Part shown: one piece after another, positions 1 through 10,103 of the stretch
How positions within the stretch are numbered: position 1 is the first letter of the stretch
Layout: each line of letters opens with the position of its first letter
Origin: Pedobacter soli
GTDB taxonomy: Bacteria; Bacteroidota; Bacteroidia; Sphingobacteriales; Sphingobacteriaceae
Reading direction: 5' to 3'
DNA length: 64,000 nt
NCBI RefSeq assembly: GCF_900101435.1
Contig: NZ_FMZH01000011.1
Location: 62,001 to 126,000, forward strand
Position numbers and translations under genes: made by a program
The notes under the pieces: model-generated
Told to the model about the DNA's origin: nothing
Seen by the model: the letters and a program-made list of their open reading frames with translations, nothing else
Databases searched by the model: none

Positions 1-2502
1 TCCATCAATAACACCGTCACCATTTTGATCTACATAACGGAAATCACCCGGTTTAGCACCCGTTTGTGCTGATGCTGCAACTTCTGCAGGGGTTTGGAAG
101 ATACCGGCTACGCTGTACCCATAAAATTCGCCAATAGCACCACCTTGAACAGTTCTGGTTGCCAAAGCTCCGTTAGCAATGCCTTGTCCGCCACCGTAAA
201 TTGGGTTTAAACCAGTAACAACCGATAATACTTTGTTGTTGTTAATTCCGATGTTTCCACTGATTGAGTAGCTAAAGTCGCTGTTTGGCTGATCCCTCCA
301 GGTAGCTAAAAATTCAAAGCCACGGTTTTGTAAGTCGGCCTGGTTACCAATCATTTTGCTTGAAGCAGTACCAATTGAGCTTAAGATCGGAATTTCGAAA
401 ATAGCCTGTTCAGTTTTCTTATTGTAATAATTAGCTTCAATGTTTAAGCGATTTTTAAGGAAAGCTGCTTCAATACCGATATCAGTACCTGTAGTGCGTT
501 CCCAATTAAGGAATGATGGTACTAATGAAGCAACGTTTGCGCCTGTATACGCTACTCCGTTAAAAATAGCAACATAACCAGCACTTTGAGTTACTGTTAA
601 AGTGGTTGGATTTACAGGAACACCTGCATTACCTACTTTACCCCACGATCCCTTTAATTTTAAATTGTTAAATACAGTTTGGTCTTTCATGAAATCTTCA
701 TTCGAAATTACCCAACCAGCACCAATTGCAGGGAAATAACCCCAAAGATCGCCTCCGCCAAAAAATTGTGAAGCAGCATCGGCACGCAATGTAGCGTTCA
801 GTAAGTATTTGTTTTTGAATGAATAATTTGCTCTACCAAAGTAAGACAAGTAAGTTGATAAGCTACCGCCATCAAGTACTTCACGATTTGATGCTGTACC
901 TAAAGCGAGGTACAAATCGCCATCACTTGAATATGGAACATTTAATGCGCTAGAGTTGATGAAATAATTCTTTCTTCTTTGAGCCGTTGTACCAGCCAAT
1001 AAAGTTAGACTGTGATCACCAAATGTGTTTTTGTAGGTTAAAGTGTTTTCAAGAATCCAGTTTCTGTTTTCATCTCTGTTAACTGTTAACTTACTGATGT
1101 CATTTCTCTGACCTTGAGTTGCCTGATAAGCAGGGGTATAGCCTCTTACTTCATTTTGACCGAAGTCGCCACCTGCACTTGTTCTAAAAGTAAAATTTTT
1201 GGCAAAAGTCAACTCAGCGAAAACATTACCATTAATACGGTAGTTTTTAGATTTTTGATTGAAGAAATCTAAAGTCACCTGAGGGTTGAAGTTGTTACCA
1301 CCTCCTAAACTGAAATCATTTGCATCACCATAAGTTCCATCAGCATAGTAAACCGGTACAACCGGACCTGCAGCATATAACTGACGGAAAATACCACCAT
1401 TGATATCATTTGAGTTAATAGCGGTACCTGAGATAGAATAGCCTAGTTTTAAAGATTTTAATACTTGAAAATCATTTGAAAATTTAGCGGTATAACGTTT
1501 CCAGTTTTGCGTTTTAACAATACCGTCTTCATCTGTATAACCGAGTGAGAAATTATAGGATGTTTTTTCCGTACCACCATTTATTGAAATCTGGTGATTG
1601 GTTTGCAATGCATTTCTAAAAGCCTGATTATACCAGTTGGTACCTTCGCCATAGCTAGAAGGGTTTGCAAATAATGCCGGAGCAGCGTTTGATGCAGACA
1701 ATTCGTTAATAATTGTTGCATATTCCGTTGCATTAGCCATTTCAATTTGATTGGTTACTTTTTTGTACCCAACAGAACCGTTATAGTTAATTACAGGATT
1801 GCCGGTTTTACCTTTATTGGTAGTTACCAGGATAACACCGTTAGCCGCACGGATACCATAAATAGATTGAGATGATGCGTCTTTTAAGATACTCATATCA
1901 GCAATATCTGCAGGATTTAGAAAGCTGATATCGTCATACCACACACCATCTACAACATACAACACGCCGAGGTTACCATAAATTGTACCTGTACCGCGGA
2001 TGGTTATTTGTGGAGTTGAACCTGGAGTACCAGAGTTGGTAATGTTAACGCCGGCAACTTTACCTTGTAATGCACTAACGGCATTTACTGAAGCTTGCTT
2101 TGAAATATCTTCACCTTTAACTGAAGCTACAGATCCGGTTACATCAATTTTTCTTTGTGTACCATAACCTACAACCACAACCTGCTCTAATTGTTGTGTT
2201 GATGAAGCTAATGATACATTGATTGTAGTTTGATTATTTACAGCCTGCTCTTGTGCTGTATAGCCAACAAAGTTGAATACCAGTGTGGCATTGGCCGGCA
2301 CACTAATAGAGTAGTTGCCGTTTACATCTGTTTGTGTACCATTTTGTGTGCCCTTAATTAAGATAGATACGCCTGGCAGCGGAGTTTTATCACCGCCATC
2401 AATTACCTTACCTTTTACAGTAATGTTTTGCGCAAATGCTACGTTAATTGCGAGTAAACAAAATACGGCCAGAACAGAAATTCTCGTAAAGATTCTTTTC
2501 AT
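1..2502 (-). CDS. SusC/RagA family TonB-linked outer membrane porin (3' end beyond window)
   Basis: This is the N-terminal 834 codons of a TonB-dependent outer-membrane importer for glycans or peptides. I translated it from the minus strand. It has a signal peptide ending near AFAQ, a carboxypeptidase-like regulatory domain (GKVIDGGDKTPLPGVSIL), the conserved VVVGYGTQRK linker, and a plug domain with VDGVWYDDISFLNPADI, SIYGIRAANGVILVTT and other SusC/RagA signatures. The barrel then runs to the window edge, where it reads DQNGDGVIDG, a typical late SusC motif. The start is the ATG at 2500-2502, just before the signal peptide. A SusD lipoprotein would be expected downstream, outside the window, so the substrate cannot be named. 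The propeller/LuxR regulator just upstream is its probable controller. The frame is open throughout. Confidence 0.93.
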   Translation of the reverse strand, partial: MKRIFTRISVLAVFCLLAINVAFAQNITVKGKVIDGGDKTPLPGVSILIKGTQNGTQTDVNGNYSISVPANATLVFNFVGYTAQEQAVNNQTTINVSLASSTQQLEQVVVVGYGTQRKIDVTGSVASVKGEDISKQASVNAVSALQGKVAGVNITNSGTPGSTPQITIRGTGTIYGNLGVLYVVDGVWYDDISFLNPADIADMSILKDASSQSIYGIRAANGVILVTTNKGKTGNPVINYNGSVGYKKVTNQIEMANATEYATIINELSASNAAPALFANPSSYGEGTNWYNQAFRNALQTNHQISINGGTEKTSYNFSLGYTDEDGIVKTQNWKRYTAKFSNDFQVLKSLKLGYSISGTAINSNDINGGIFRQLYAAGPVVPVYYADGTYGDANDFSLGGGNNFNPQVTLDFFNQKSKNYRINGNVFAELTFAKNFTFRTSAGGDFGQNEVRGYTPAYQATQGQRNDISKLTVNRDENRNWILENTLTYKNTFGDHSLTLLAGTTAQRRKNYFINSSALNVPYSSDGDLYLALGTASNREVLDGGSLSTYLSYFGRANYSFKNKYLLNATLRADAASQFFGGGDLWGYFPAIGAGWVISNEDFMKDQTVFNNLKLKGSWGKVGNAGVPVNPTTLTVTQSAGYVAIFNGVAYTGANVASLVPSFLNWERTTGTDIGIEAAFLKNRLNIEANYYNKKTEQAIFEIPILSSIGTASSKMIGNQADLQNRGFEFLATWRDQPNSDFSYSISGNIGINNNKVLSVVTGLNPIYGGGQGIANGALATRTVQGGAIGEFYGYSVAGIFQTPAEVAASAQTGAKPGDFRYVDQNGDGVIDG

Positions 2503-2863
2503 GCTTATTAAAATTTAGTTTAATTGTTAGTTAAATGTGAGGTTGTTTTTGTGGATGTGCAAGTGGTTTTACCTCTACATTAATACATCAACAGGGGCTG
2601 TAAGGTTTCACAACCAAATAAACCGAATGCGATTTCAGGTCAAAAACGCAGTTTTTTTGAATTTTAACAAAACATTAACACTGAGGCAAGTGTATAAAGT
2701 ACACCAAGTGTTTTGTGGGGTTTTAAAAAGTGCTATGAGAGGTAATGATGTAGTGCCTGATGGGGAAGAAAGTTCAAAAAAGCAATAAAAACCATTTTTT
2801 ACGCAAACGTTTCCGTAATGATGATGTGATGATTTTACTCTGTAAATAGGGAAGCACGGAACC
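2503..2863. other. Intergenic region upstream of susC-like gene
   Basis: About 360 bases lie between the susC-like start and the end of the propeller regulator gene, both on the minus strand. The region is AT-rich and must hold the porin promoter. I found no perfect TAnnTTTG box on the minus strand and no hairpin with a T-run. An 83-codon open frame on the plus strand (2537-2788) has no recognisable features and is not called. Confidence 0.5.
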
Positions 2864-5743
2864 CTAAAGCTCCATCAAAAATTCGGTTAAATTTTTATCG
2901 TGTGGTACTTCCAGTTTTTTGCGCAAACGGTATCTGCGGATTTCTACACCTCGTAAACTGATGTTCAGTAACGACGACATTTCCTTACTGCTCATGTTCA
3001 TCCTTAAATAGGCGCACAGCTTTAAATCGTTCGGAACCAAATCAGGATGTTGTGCCTTTAACTTTTTAAAGAAACTCTCGTGTGCTTCGTTAAAACTGTT
3101 TTCGAACAGGTGCCAGTCACGCTCATCGTTCATACCATCGTTAATAACCTTCTGTATTTTGCGGGTCTGCTCATCCGAAAGTTTTTTCCCGTTTTCGTCT
3201 TTTAACTTGGTAATATCATCTGCCAGTTTTTGAAGCAGCTCATTCTTGTAAACTAATGTCATCGCCGAATTAGCCAGCTCTCTGTTTTTTGATGCCAGTT
3301 CGGCCTGAAGTTTCTCGGTTTGCAACTTGATAATTTGCTTTTCGCTGATTTCGGCTTCCTGTCTTAGTTTTTCCTGTTGTTCGGCTTTTAAACGATCGGT
3401 AATCTTCTGACTATCGCGCTGCAATTTCCGTTCGTATATCTTTTTACCTAAAATTAAAACCACCACAAATAGAATGGTATAAAATAAAATGGCCCAATTG
3501 TTCAAATACCAGGGGCGCAGGACGGTAAAATTGTAAACTGTTTCCGCACTTACTGTACTGTCATCAATTTTTGCCCTCACTTTAAAAGTATAGGTGCCGG
3601 CGCTAAGGTTCGTGAAATCTTTTTGAGTGGCGTAAGTCCAGTCAGACCAGGTTCTGGAGTATCCTTCCAGGTAAAACTGATACTTCACCTTAGCTTGCCT
3701 GTAATAAGGAAGTGCGTAAGAAATGCGGATGTTATTCCTGCTGTTCTGTATTTCAGTAGCCTCTTCGCCATTGCCGGTTTCACTTATCAGCGAGAATTTG
3801 TCGGTAATATCTTCAACTCGTCTGATCAGCACTGCAGGTAACTTTTCTTTTTGGATATTCAGCGCTGCAGTAGGATTGTAAATTACGAAGCCATCATCAA
3901 CACTAATCAGGTAAATAGAATCGCTTATACGGCTAATATTTTCATAATACTGTACCATCCGGCCATCCAGAATGCTGAACTGGTTCGAATCGATTTCAAC
4001 CTTACCAGGCTCGCTAAAGTTAACCAATGCGGTTTTGCCATGGTTAATGAACCAGTATTTTTTACTGCCTGCAGGAATAATCTTATTAGAGGTTTCGAAA
4101 GAGCCCAGGCTTTTATTGAGTACCTCGTATTTGGTAAATTTATTGCTCAGCTCATCGTAGGTATAAAAACCCGCATCTGAAGAAAAGACAATCTTATTCT
4201 CCAGATTGAAGATGTTAATATTGTAATTACCCGGCAAACCGTTTTTCTCGTCGAAATATTTGGTGCTCGTTACTTTGGTATAATCCGGGTTAAGGCTCAA
4301 TTTATATAATCCCTTGTAGGCGTGGCCAACCCAGATATCGCCTCTGTTATCCTGCTCAACATATCTTGATGGTGCATTAAAACCAGCTATTTTGGTCGCA
4401 AACTTTAATCCAGCACCCGGCGTTTTGGTAAATAAAGATAAACCCGTGTAAGTTCCCTGAACAAGATAATTTGGGTTAGAATTTAATTTCTTAATGGTCC
4501 AGCCACCAGATGATCTCGATATCCATTCTATTTGATCGCCCAGAACCTTAAAGGTACCGCTGTTATGACCGCAAATTAACTCGTTATCGATAATTGCCAG
4601 CTCCCAAACCTGCCCCTGCGAATTGGGTATTAAACGGAAATTGAATGGAAGGAGGTTGTAGGGCGACCATTCACTATAAAATAAACCCTGGTTAGTACCG
4701 AGGTAAATTTTGTTGTTAAAAATAATACTGGAATACACCGTACCAAACTGGCCAGTTTTATCAAAGTAAAAATAAAGCGGCGAATTAAGCTCAATTCGAT
4801 CTATTCCATTGTCCAGTCCCGTCCAAAGGTTTTGCTCATTATCGGCGTATAAACTTAAAATGGTATTGTTTTGCAGCCCGCTCGATTTATTAATACGCTG
4901 CACAACTTTGCCGTTTTCATCGATAATGATTAAACCATTTAGAATAGTACCATAAGCATAATATTTACCTAACAAATTAACCCCATTGTTAAGCTGATAG
5001 GTTTTCAGGTAACTGTTTGCAGGAGTATTTAGCGGAGTGAAGCTTTTACCGTCATAAGTAAAAAGACCGTTTTTACTGGTTCCGATAATCAGTCCGTTGC
5101 CCCTGTAAGGCAAGATAGAAAGTATTCCTTCTTTGCCCATTTGCTCGCTTTGAGGAAGGTGTACCAGTTTATTGCCTATGAGTTCAAACAGACCCTGCTC
5201 CAATACTTCTATAAAATACCGTTGATTAACCTTATGCAGAAACAAAAAGGAAGATGGCGATTTTACGACTTCAATTTTATTGTTTTTGTAGATAAAGATT
5301 TTGGAAAAAGACTGGAAAATTACCCGATCGCGATCTACATAAATTTTCCAGACTTCATCATCTATTTTTATACCTTTCGGTAACAAATTTGTAAGTGAGT
5401 TATAGCTTAACTTGTTGTTTTTAATTGCCCAATAGCCAAATTCGCCAAAGCTACCGGTATAAACTCTTCCATTGTTATCAGTAGCAACTGCCCTCACAAT
5501 CTGGCGGTTAGGCATCCGGTATTTCTGCCAGTAACGGCCATCAAAAGTGAGCAGACCTTCGGCATTGCCAAAGTACATTACACCATTTTTGTCTTTTGCT
5601 ATGCTCCAGTTCTGGTTACCCGAAGCGTAAACAGATTTGGGGTAATTTTCAATATAAGGTACCCCGATGCTTTTGATATCGGCAGCATAGGTGTTTATGG
5701 TAAAGCATAGCAGCAGTAAAAGCAAGCGGGGATAGTTTAGCAT
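2864..5743 (-). CDS. Propeller sensor / Y_Y_Y / LuxR-type HTH transcriptional regulator
   Basis: This one-protein sensor-regulator of about 959 residues probably senses a ligand in the periplasm and controls the adjacent susC-like locus. In order it shows a signal peptide (MLNYPRLLLLLLCF), a long run of beta-propeller (Reg_prop) blades such as VYFGNAEGLLTFDGRYW-like and ENLWTGLDNGID-like repeats, and a Y_Y_Y domain (KYQFYLEGYSRTWSDWTYA). A transmembrane helix (WAILFYTILFVVVLILG), a coiled coil rich in E/K/Q, and a C-terminal LuxR-like HTH (MSSKEMSSLLNISLRGVEIR) follow. There is no histidine kinase or receiver domain, so this is not a hybrid two-component protein. An upstream in-frame ATG at 5806 would add 21 residues before the signal peptide; I prefer 5743. 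Confidence 0.88.
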   Translation of the reverse strand: MLNYPRLLLLLLCFTINTYAADIKSIGVPYIENYPKSVYASGNQNWSIAKDKNGVMYFGNAEGLLTFDGRYWQKYRMPNRQIVRAVATDNNGRVYTGSFGEFGYWAIKNNKLSYNSLTNLLPKGIKIDDEVWKIYVDRDRVIFQSFSKIFIYKNNKIEVVKSPSSFLFLHKVNQRYFIEVLEQGLFELIGNKLVHLPQSEQMGKEGILSILPYRGNGLIIGTSKNGLFTYDGKSFTPLNTPANSYLKTYQLNNGVNLLGKYYAYGTILNGLIIIDENGKVVQRINKSSGLQNNTILSLYADNEQNLWTGLDNGIDRIELNSPLYFYFDKTGQFGTVYSSIIFNNKIYLGTNQGLFYSEWSPYNLLPFNFRLIPNSQGQVWELAIIDNELICGHNSGTFKVLGDQIEWISRSSGGWTIKKLNSNPNYLVQGTYTGLSLFTKTPGAGLKFATKIAGFNAPSRYVEQDNRGDIWVGHAYKGLYKLSLNPDYTKVTSTKYFDEKNGLPGNYNINIFNLENKIVFSSDAGFYTYDELSNKFTKYEVLNKSLGSFETSNKIIPAGSKKYWFINHGKTALVNFSEPGKVEIDSNQFSILDGRMVQYYENISRISDSIYLISVDDGFVIYNPTAALNIQKEKLPAVLIRRVEDITDKFSLISETGNGEEATEIQNSRNNIRISYALPYYRQAKVKYQFYLEGYSRTWSDWTYATQKDFTNLSAGTYTFKVRAKIDDSTVSAETVYNFTVLRPWYLNNWAILFYTILFVVVLILGKKIYERKLQRDSQKITDRLKAEQQEKLRQEAEISEKQIIKLQTEKLQAELASKNRELANSAMTLVYKNELLQKLADDITKLKDENGKKLSDEQTRKIQKVINDGMNDERDWHLFENSFNEAHESFFKKLKAQHPDLVPNDLKLCAYLRMNMSSKEMSSLLNISLRGVEIRRYRLRKKLEVPHDKNLTEFLMEL

Positions 5744-5877
5744 AAAATGGATTTGGGATGAAGCCCTTGATACACAAAGTAAATGAAAAAAATTAAGAAG
5801 AGGCAATTGTTGATAGCTAGCAGCTAATAGTCAATGGTTAATAGCTTATTGTGCAAAAGCAATGAACGGCCAATTTG

Positions 5878-6228
5878 CTATAATGTACTTTTTAGCTTGG
5901 AAATCATTTTGCAAAGTTGCTCATATTCGGAATATAATCTTTTAAACTCTGGCTCGGTTATATGATTTCTTGATGAAGCCATGAATAAACAGCTTACAAC
6001 CTCTAATCCAGAACGTACAGAATAAGTTAGAAATCGTGAAAATTCTGCTTTTGATTGACCAATACAGCCTTCAGCAATATTAAGATTTACTGAATCTGCT
6101 GCTTTTTTAATTTGATTGGCTAAACTGAAAAGCTCAATGCTGGGGAATTTTTTCGCGATGATGTCTATTTCATTGCTGAGTTTTAATGAAATCTGCCAGA
6201 TCTTAAGTTCCTCAAATTTGAAAGCCAT
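5878..6228 (-). CDS. Four-helix bundle protein (S23 / 23S rRNA intervening-sequence family)
   Basis: This 116-residue protein matches the small four-helix bundle family first found encoded inside 23S rRNA intervening sequences. Visible family signatures are the N-terminal FEELKIWQISLKLSNEI helix, SLANQIKKAADSVNLNIAEG, and SKAEFSRFLTYSVRSGLEV. The molecular function of free-standing copies is unknown. Here it is not inside an rRNA gene; it sits alone between the propeller regulator and trhO. Degenerate 'AATAGTCAAT' repeats lie on both sides (about 5815-5860 and 6295-6340). Length is normal for the family. Confidence 0.85.
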   Translation of the reverse strand: MAFKFEELKIWQISLKLSNEIDIIAKKFPSIELFSLANQIKKAADSVNLNIAEGCIGQSKAEFSRFLTYSVRSGLEVVSCLFMASSRNHITEPEFKRLYSEYEQLCKMISKLKSTL

Positions 6229-6345
6229 AACTTTGAATTTGAAATAAATATACTCATCTCTATTTCATTTTGTAGCGGTTATGTTTAAAACTTAGCCAAT
6301 AGTCAATTTACCTTTATGTTAATCAACTATTGACTATCGACCGAA

Positions 6346-7281
6346 TTACCCTTTCACCGCAACCGGCTGCGGTACCTTAACATAGTAACCCGTACCATCA
6401 TACGGGCGTTTACGCGGATTGGTAGTGCATGCTTCAGAGCAACAACCTTGAAGCTGCTCGCCACAGGAATCACATTGTGTTACGTGTTCATTGCACTCCG
6501 GATTAGCACAGTTAATCATTTTTGGGGTAGTAACACCGCAATTGTAGCAAACTGACACTACTGTTGGGTTAACCTCGTTTACATCAACCGCAATCCTGTT
6601 ATCAAACACATAACACTTGCCTTCAAAATCTTTTCCGCCAGCTTCTTTACCATATTTAATAATACCGCCATGCAATTGGTACACATCGTTAAAACCATGA
6701 TGTAGCAATAGGGCAGATGCCTTTTCGCATTTAATACCACCAGTACAATAGGTTAAAATCTTCTTGTCTTTATATTGGGCAAGCTGGTTAATTTGCTCAG
6801 GGAAATCGCGGAAATTCTCGATATCAAGGGTTACTGCATTTTTAAATTTACCCAGGTTGTGCTCATAATTAGAACGTACATCCAGAATCACCACATCTTC
6901 ATCATCTTTCATTTTCATGAAATCAACTGGTTCTAAGTGCTTGCCAGTTCTTTCGTTCGGATTGATGATCGAAGTATCTCTTAAACCTGAGTGTACAATT
7001 TCTGATTTGTAACGGCAGTGCATTTTCAAAAACGAAAGCTCTTCCACATCATCAATCTTAAACTCTGTTTTGGCAAACCTTTCATCGGCATGTATGGCTT
7101 TCATGTAAGCTTCGCAAGCTTCAGGAGTACCCGAAATGGTACCGTTTAAACCTTCATCGGCAACAATAATACGTCCAACAAGGTTTAAAGATTTACAAAA
7201 TTTAAGGTGATCGGCAGCAAATTGTTCTGCCTCCGCTATGTAACTATAGCAATAGTAAAGTAGTGTCTGATATTTTTTCAT
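6346..7281 (-). CDS. trhO: tRNA uridine 5-hydroxylase TrhO (rhodanese family, YceA)
   Basis: TrhO hydroxylates U34 of certain tRNAs to 5-hydroxyuridine using oxygen. The 311-residue protein has the N-terminal acylphosphatase-like domain (RIIVADEGLNGTISGT), then a rhodanese domain from about residue 125 (VVILDVRSNYEHNLGKF) with the cysteine loop CTGGIKCEKAS at residues 179-189. The C-terminal zinc-binding region is rich in cysteine (CYNCG, CANPEC, CDSCGEQLQGCCSEAC). All parts expected for the YceA/TrhO family are present. A TATTTTTG -7 box lies at 7322-7329, 40 bases upstream. The DUF5686 gene upstream is 125 bases away on the same strand. Confidence 0.93.
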   Translation of the reverse strand: MKKYQTLLYYCYSYIAEAEQFAADHLKFCKSLNLVGRIIVADEGLNGTISGTPEACEAYMKAIHADERFAKTEFKIDDVEELSFLKMHCRYKSEIVHSGLRDTSIINPNERTGKHLEPVDFMKMKDDEDVVILDVRSNYEHNLGKFKNAVTLDIENFRDFPEQINQLAQYKDKKILTYCTGGIKCEKASALLLHHGFNDVYQLHGGIIKYGKEAGGKDFEGKCYVFDNRIAVDVNEVNPTVVSVCYNCGVTTPKMINCANPECNEHVTQCDSCGEQLQGCCSEACTTNPRKRPYDGTGYYVKVPQPVAVKG

Positions 7282-7321
7282 AACGCTGTTGATACCGTTG
7301 CAAACGGCGTTTAAAGCGGTG

Positions 7322-7329
7322 CAAAAATA
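7322..7329 (-). promoter_or_regulatory. Candidate -7 box for trhO
   Basis: The plus strand reads CAAAAATA, which is TATTTTTG on the minus strand and fits the Bacteroidota -7 consensus TAnnTTTG. It lies about 40 bases before the trhO start. No clear TTG -33 element was found at the usual distance. Confidence 0.45.
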
Positions 7330-7406
7330 GGGAAATTATGTAAGATGTAAAAATGGAAAATGGATAGTGTGTTCTACCGGCCATCTTACATCAAACAGCT
7401 TCCATC

Positions 7407-9854
7407 CTAAAATCCGTATGATATCCTGAAACCTTGTGTCAGCTTGCGGCCGCCATCGTAGGCAAAACCATAGCTGGCCCTTAAAACCAAACGTTGTAAG
7501 CCAAAGTAAAACTCCTTGTAATTTCTTTTCTCGGGCGACGAAAGGTAACCACCACCAATAAACTCTTCCAGTTTGGCTTTACGGAGTAAAGGGATTTTAT
7601 TCATGAAAAAGCCAGCAAAATTATGCTCCAGATGTGCTTCGAAATATTGCTGATTGGTGCTAAATTGGTAAAAATCCAGATATTGGAATTTCCTGATGTT
7701 GGGTGGAAAAATGGTAGATATGTTACCCGAAAAGTGTTTGAAATCGGGATAGTACATTTTTTTGTTGTTGACAAATTTGCCTACTCCTGCCAAAAATGAG
7801 GTATAGCCCAACAAACCTAATCCAATTCGCTCCTGAAACACCTCAGCTTTTATAAAGTCATAATCGATATCGCTGCTTAACACATTATTAAATCCTTTTT
7901 TATACAAAACGGTAATCTTTGGGTATTTCGATTCAGTATAAAATTTACCATCCGGACGGGTAATGTATTTTTGTCCGATGGTATAGGTTAAACTTGCTGT
8001 AGCACTAAACGAATTGTAGGTTGGGAAAAGTGGTACTTCTTCTGCCGGATTGAAAGGGTTGTTAGATGTAAATTCCCGGTCTTTGGCATCAATAAATTTA
8101 AAATTGCTATTGTTGGTAAGGCTTTTGTTTCTGCTGTAATCAACACTTACACTGCCCTGTAACCCGGTAGCCAGTTCTCTTGTGGTATTGATATTGGCAA
8201 AACTCTTTTCATAAAATTTCGGGAAATTCTTTTCGTAAAAGAGCGAGTTAATACTGTTACCCAATGCGGTCATTGATCCCAGGTTATTCAGATCGAAAAT
8301 ACCATTTCCGAATGAAGCACCAACACTTGCGCTTTTTAGCGGGTTGTAATAATAGCTTCCGGTTAAACTTCCGGTTAGTTTCTTGTTGGCAAAACCATAT
8401 CTCAGTTCCGGACGGATGGAGTATGATCTCCTGTTTTCGAAAGTTTTGCGGTAAGTAACCCCATATTTTATGGCGAAGCCTTCTACCGTATTGTAAAAAA
8501 TAGCCCGTAGTACCGGGTCAAAATACCAGTATTCTTTATCGTAACGATCGTTAATGCTGTGCCCGCGGAGTAATAGCTTGCCAATGCCGAATTTGTTATT
8601 GTCTTTTTCTAACGAATCGAGATATTTTTTCGATTCTTTTAGCTTGGCTATACTATCTTTCTTAATGTAATTTATCTTTTCGTCTTCTGTTAAAGGTATA
8701 GGCCGGTTGTTAGCCCAATAGGCAGAATCTTTTTTGTTAACCATTTCGGTTACTTTTAATATCTCTCCGCTAAAGAAGTTTTTAGAAAATTTAGGATCGA
8801 TATTGTAATTGCTGTACACGCCTACATAATAACCGGCAATTTTAAACCCCAGTACATTACCGGCAAACTGGAAATTAATTGAGGTTGGCATGTACACCTC
8901 TTTTACCTTGGTAAACTGCTGATTGATGTTTAACGTATCGATGAAATTGATCCCTGCATTTTTGGTCAGGAAGAGATCGGTATTGTAAATCCGCCAGCTA
9001 TTATCTATGATGTAAATTATGCCTCTGAATACCGGATCGTTTTCGCGGCGCGGAATTACCTGTATCTTGTGGATCAGTTCCCCGTTTTCGTTGCTTTCGC
9101 CAAGCAGTTTGTATTTGTAATAAAACAAGGCATTGTCGGCAATAGGAGATATAAAACCCCTTGCACTTAATTTATTTTCAAGCAGGTAATTGTCGTAAAA
9201 ATTGATAATCAGATCTGAAGCTTTATTAAAGCTGAAAGCATTATTGCGCCCGGCCACTTTCGATGAAATCATTTCCTCATGGATATCGTTAGGGCGGCTG
9301 AAGTTAAATTTACTCTGAGATTCTGAAAGATAAATTATCCCTTTGCGGTTCGTATCAAGCTCTAAGACTTTTTGAATATCCTGTCCGAAAAACTTTTTGG
9401 GTGCACCTTTTAAACGCTGAACTCCTTTGATATAAACATCGCAACTAAAGCTTTTAACTTCGTTTAAATGTGTTTTACGCTCCTTAATGGCTTTACGAAT
9501 GATGGCATAAGCGGGATCTTCGGCATTTGCCCTGATATTTATATTCTCTAAAGTATAACTTTCTGCTGTCAGCGTTACATTCAGGCTAATATCATCGCTA
9601 AGGTTAATAATGTGGTCTTGTTGCTTGTAGCCCACAGCCCTGAAACTCAGGGTTTGTTCGCCATTTTTTAATTTAATTGAATACTTACCATCTATATTGG
9701 CTGATGTGCCTGTAGTAGTGTTTTTTAAATATACTGATGCAAAGGGAACCGGCTGTCCGTTGGTGTCTTTAACTGTACCGGTTACCGAGAATTGCTGGGC
9801 GAATACGATGTTGGTTAGACCACAAAATAACAGGAGCGCGCAAATTCTTATCAT
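7407..9854 (-). CDS. DUF5686 family outer-membrane protein with N-terminal carboxypeptidase-like domain
   Basis: This is an 815-residue predicted outer-membrane beta-barrel protein. It has a signal peptide (ending VFAQ), then a carboxypeptidase-D-like regulatory beta-sandwich (FSVTGTVKDTNGQPVPFASV, near residues 22-100), and then the long DUF5686 region. Aromatic, alternating beta-strand stretches predominate towards the C-terminus, which ends ASYGFAYDGGRKLTQGFRISYGF-like with a terminal Phe typical of barrels. The role of DUF5686 proteins is unknown; they resemble TonB-dependent receptors without a plug domain. It is a single gene with no obvious partner, followed by trhO on the same strand. 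Confidence 0.85.
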   Translation of the reverse strand: MIRICALLLFCGLTNIVFAQQFSVTGTVKDTNGQPVPFASVYLKNTTTGTSANIDGKYSIKLKNGEQTLSFRAVGYKQQDHIINLSDDISLNVTLTAESYTLENINIRANAEDPAYAIIRKAIKERKTHLNEVKSFSCDVYIKGVQRLKGAPKKFFGQDIQKVLELDTNRKGIIYLSESQSKFNFSRPNDIHEEMISSKVAGRNNAFSFNKASDLIINFYDNYLLENKLSARGFISPIADNALFYYKYKLLGESNENGELIHKIQVIPRRENDPVFRGIIYIIDNSWRIYNTDLFLTKNAGINFIDTLNINQQFTKVKEVYMPTSINFQFAGNVLGFKIAGYYVGVYSNYNIDPKFSKNFFSGEILKVTEMVNKKDSAYWANNRPIPLTEDEKINYIKKDSIAKLKESKKYLDSLEKDNNKFGIGKLLLRGHSINDRYDKEYWYFDPVLRAIFYNTVEGFAIKYGVTYRKTFENRRSYSIRPELRYGFANKKLTGSLTGSYYYNPLKSASVGASFGNGIFDLNNLGSMTALGNSINSLFYEKNFPKFYEKSFANINTTRELATGLQGSVSVDYSRNKSLTNNSNFKFIDAKDREFTSNNPFNPAEEVPLFPTYNSFSATASLTYTIGQKYITRPDGKFYTESKYPKITVLYKKGFNNVLSSDIDYDFIKAEVFQERIGLGLLGYTSFLAGVGKFVNNKKMYYPDFKHFSGNISTIFPPNIRKFQYLDFYQFSTNQQYFEAHLEHNFAGFFMNKIPLLRKAKLEEFIGGGYLSSPEKRNYKEFYFGLQRLVLRASYGFAYDGGRKLTQGFRISYGF

Positions 9855-10043
9855 ATTTAGATTAGTAAACTATAAATATCGAATAACTTTTAAGACTATA
9901 CACATAGGTATGTGTTAAAGTTTGTTAAGTTGATAAAAAAATAATAACAACACTAATTTTTATAAAAGAATACATTGCTGAGGTAATGGTTTCGCTTTAT
10001 ATCAAACGTTTGTCTCTTTAATGAAGGCGTTGAAATTGCGTTT

Positions 10044-10075
10044 TTGGTTCTGTAAGGCTTTTTTTTATAACTTTG
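10044..10075 (+). promoter_or_regulatory. Promoter of kbl
   Basis: A TTG at 10044-10046 is followed after 21 bases by TAACTTTG at 10068-10075, matching the Bacteroidota -33/-7 arrangement. The start codon is 28 bases further on, giving a short leader. Confidence 0.6.
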
Positions 10076-10103
10076 GAGCCAACAATCAACCATATTAAAG
10101 GCC

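Noticed and set aside
2537..2788. 83-codon frame upstream of the susC-like gene on the plus strand
   Set aside because: Low-complexity AT-rich sequence, no recognisable domain, and it occupies the promoter region of the porin.
5744..5806. ATG at 5806 as the propeller regulator start
   Set aside because: It adds 21 residues before a normal signal peptide (MLNYPRLLLLLL); the ATG at 5743 is preferred.
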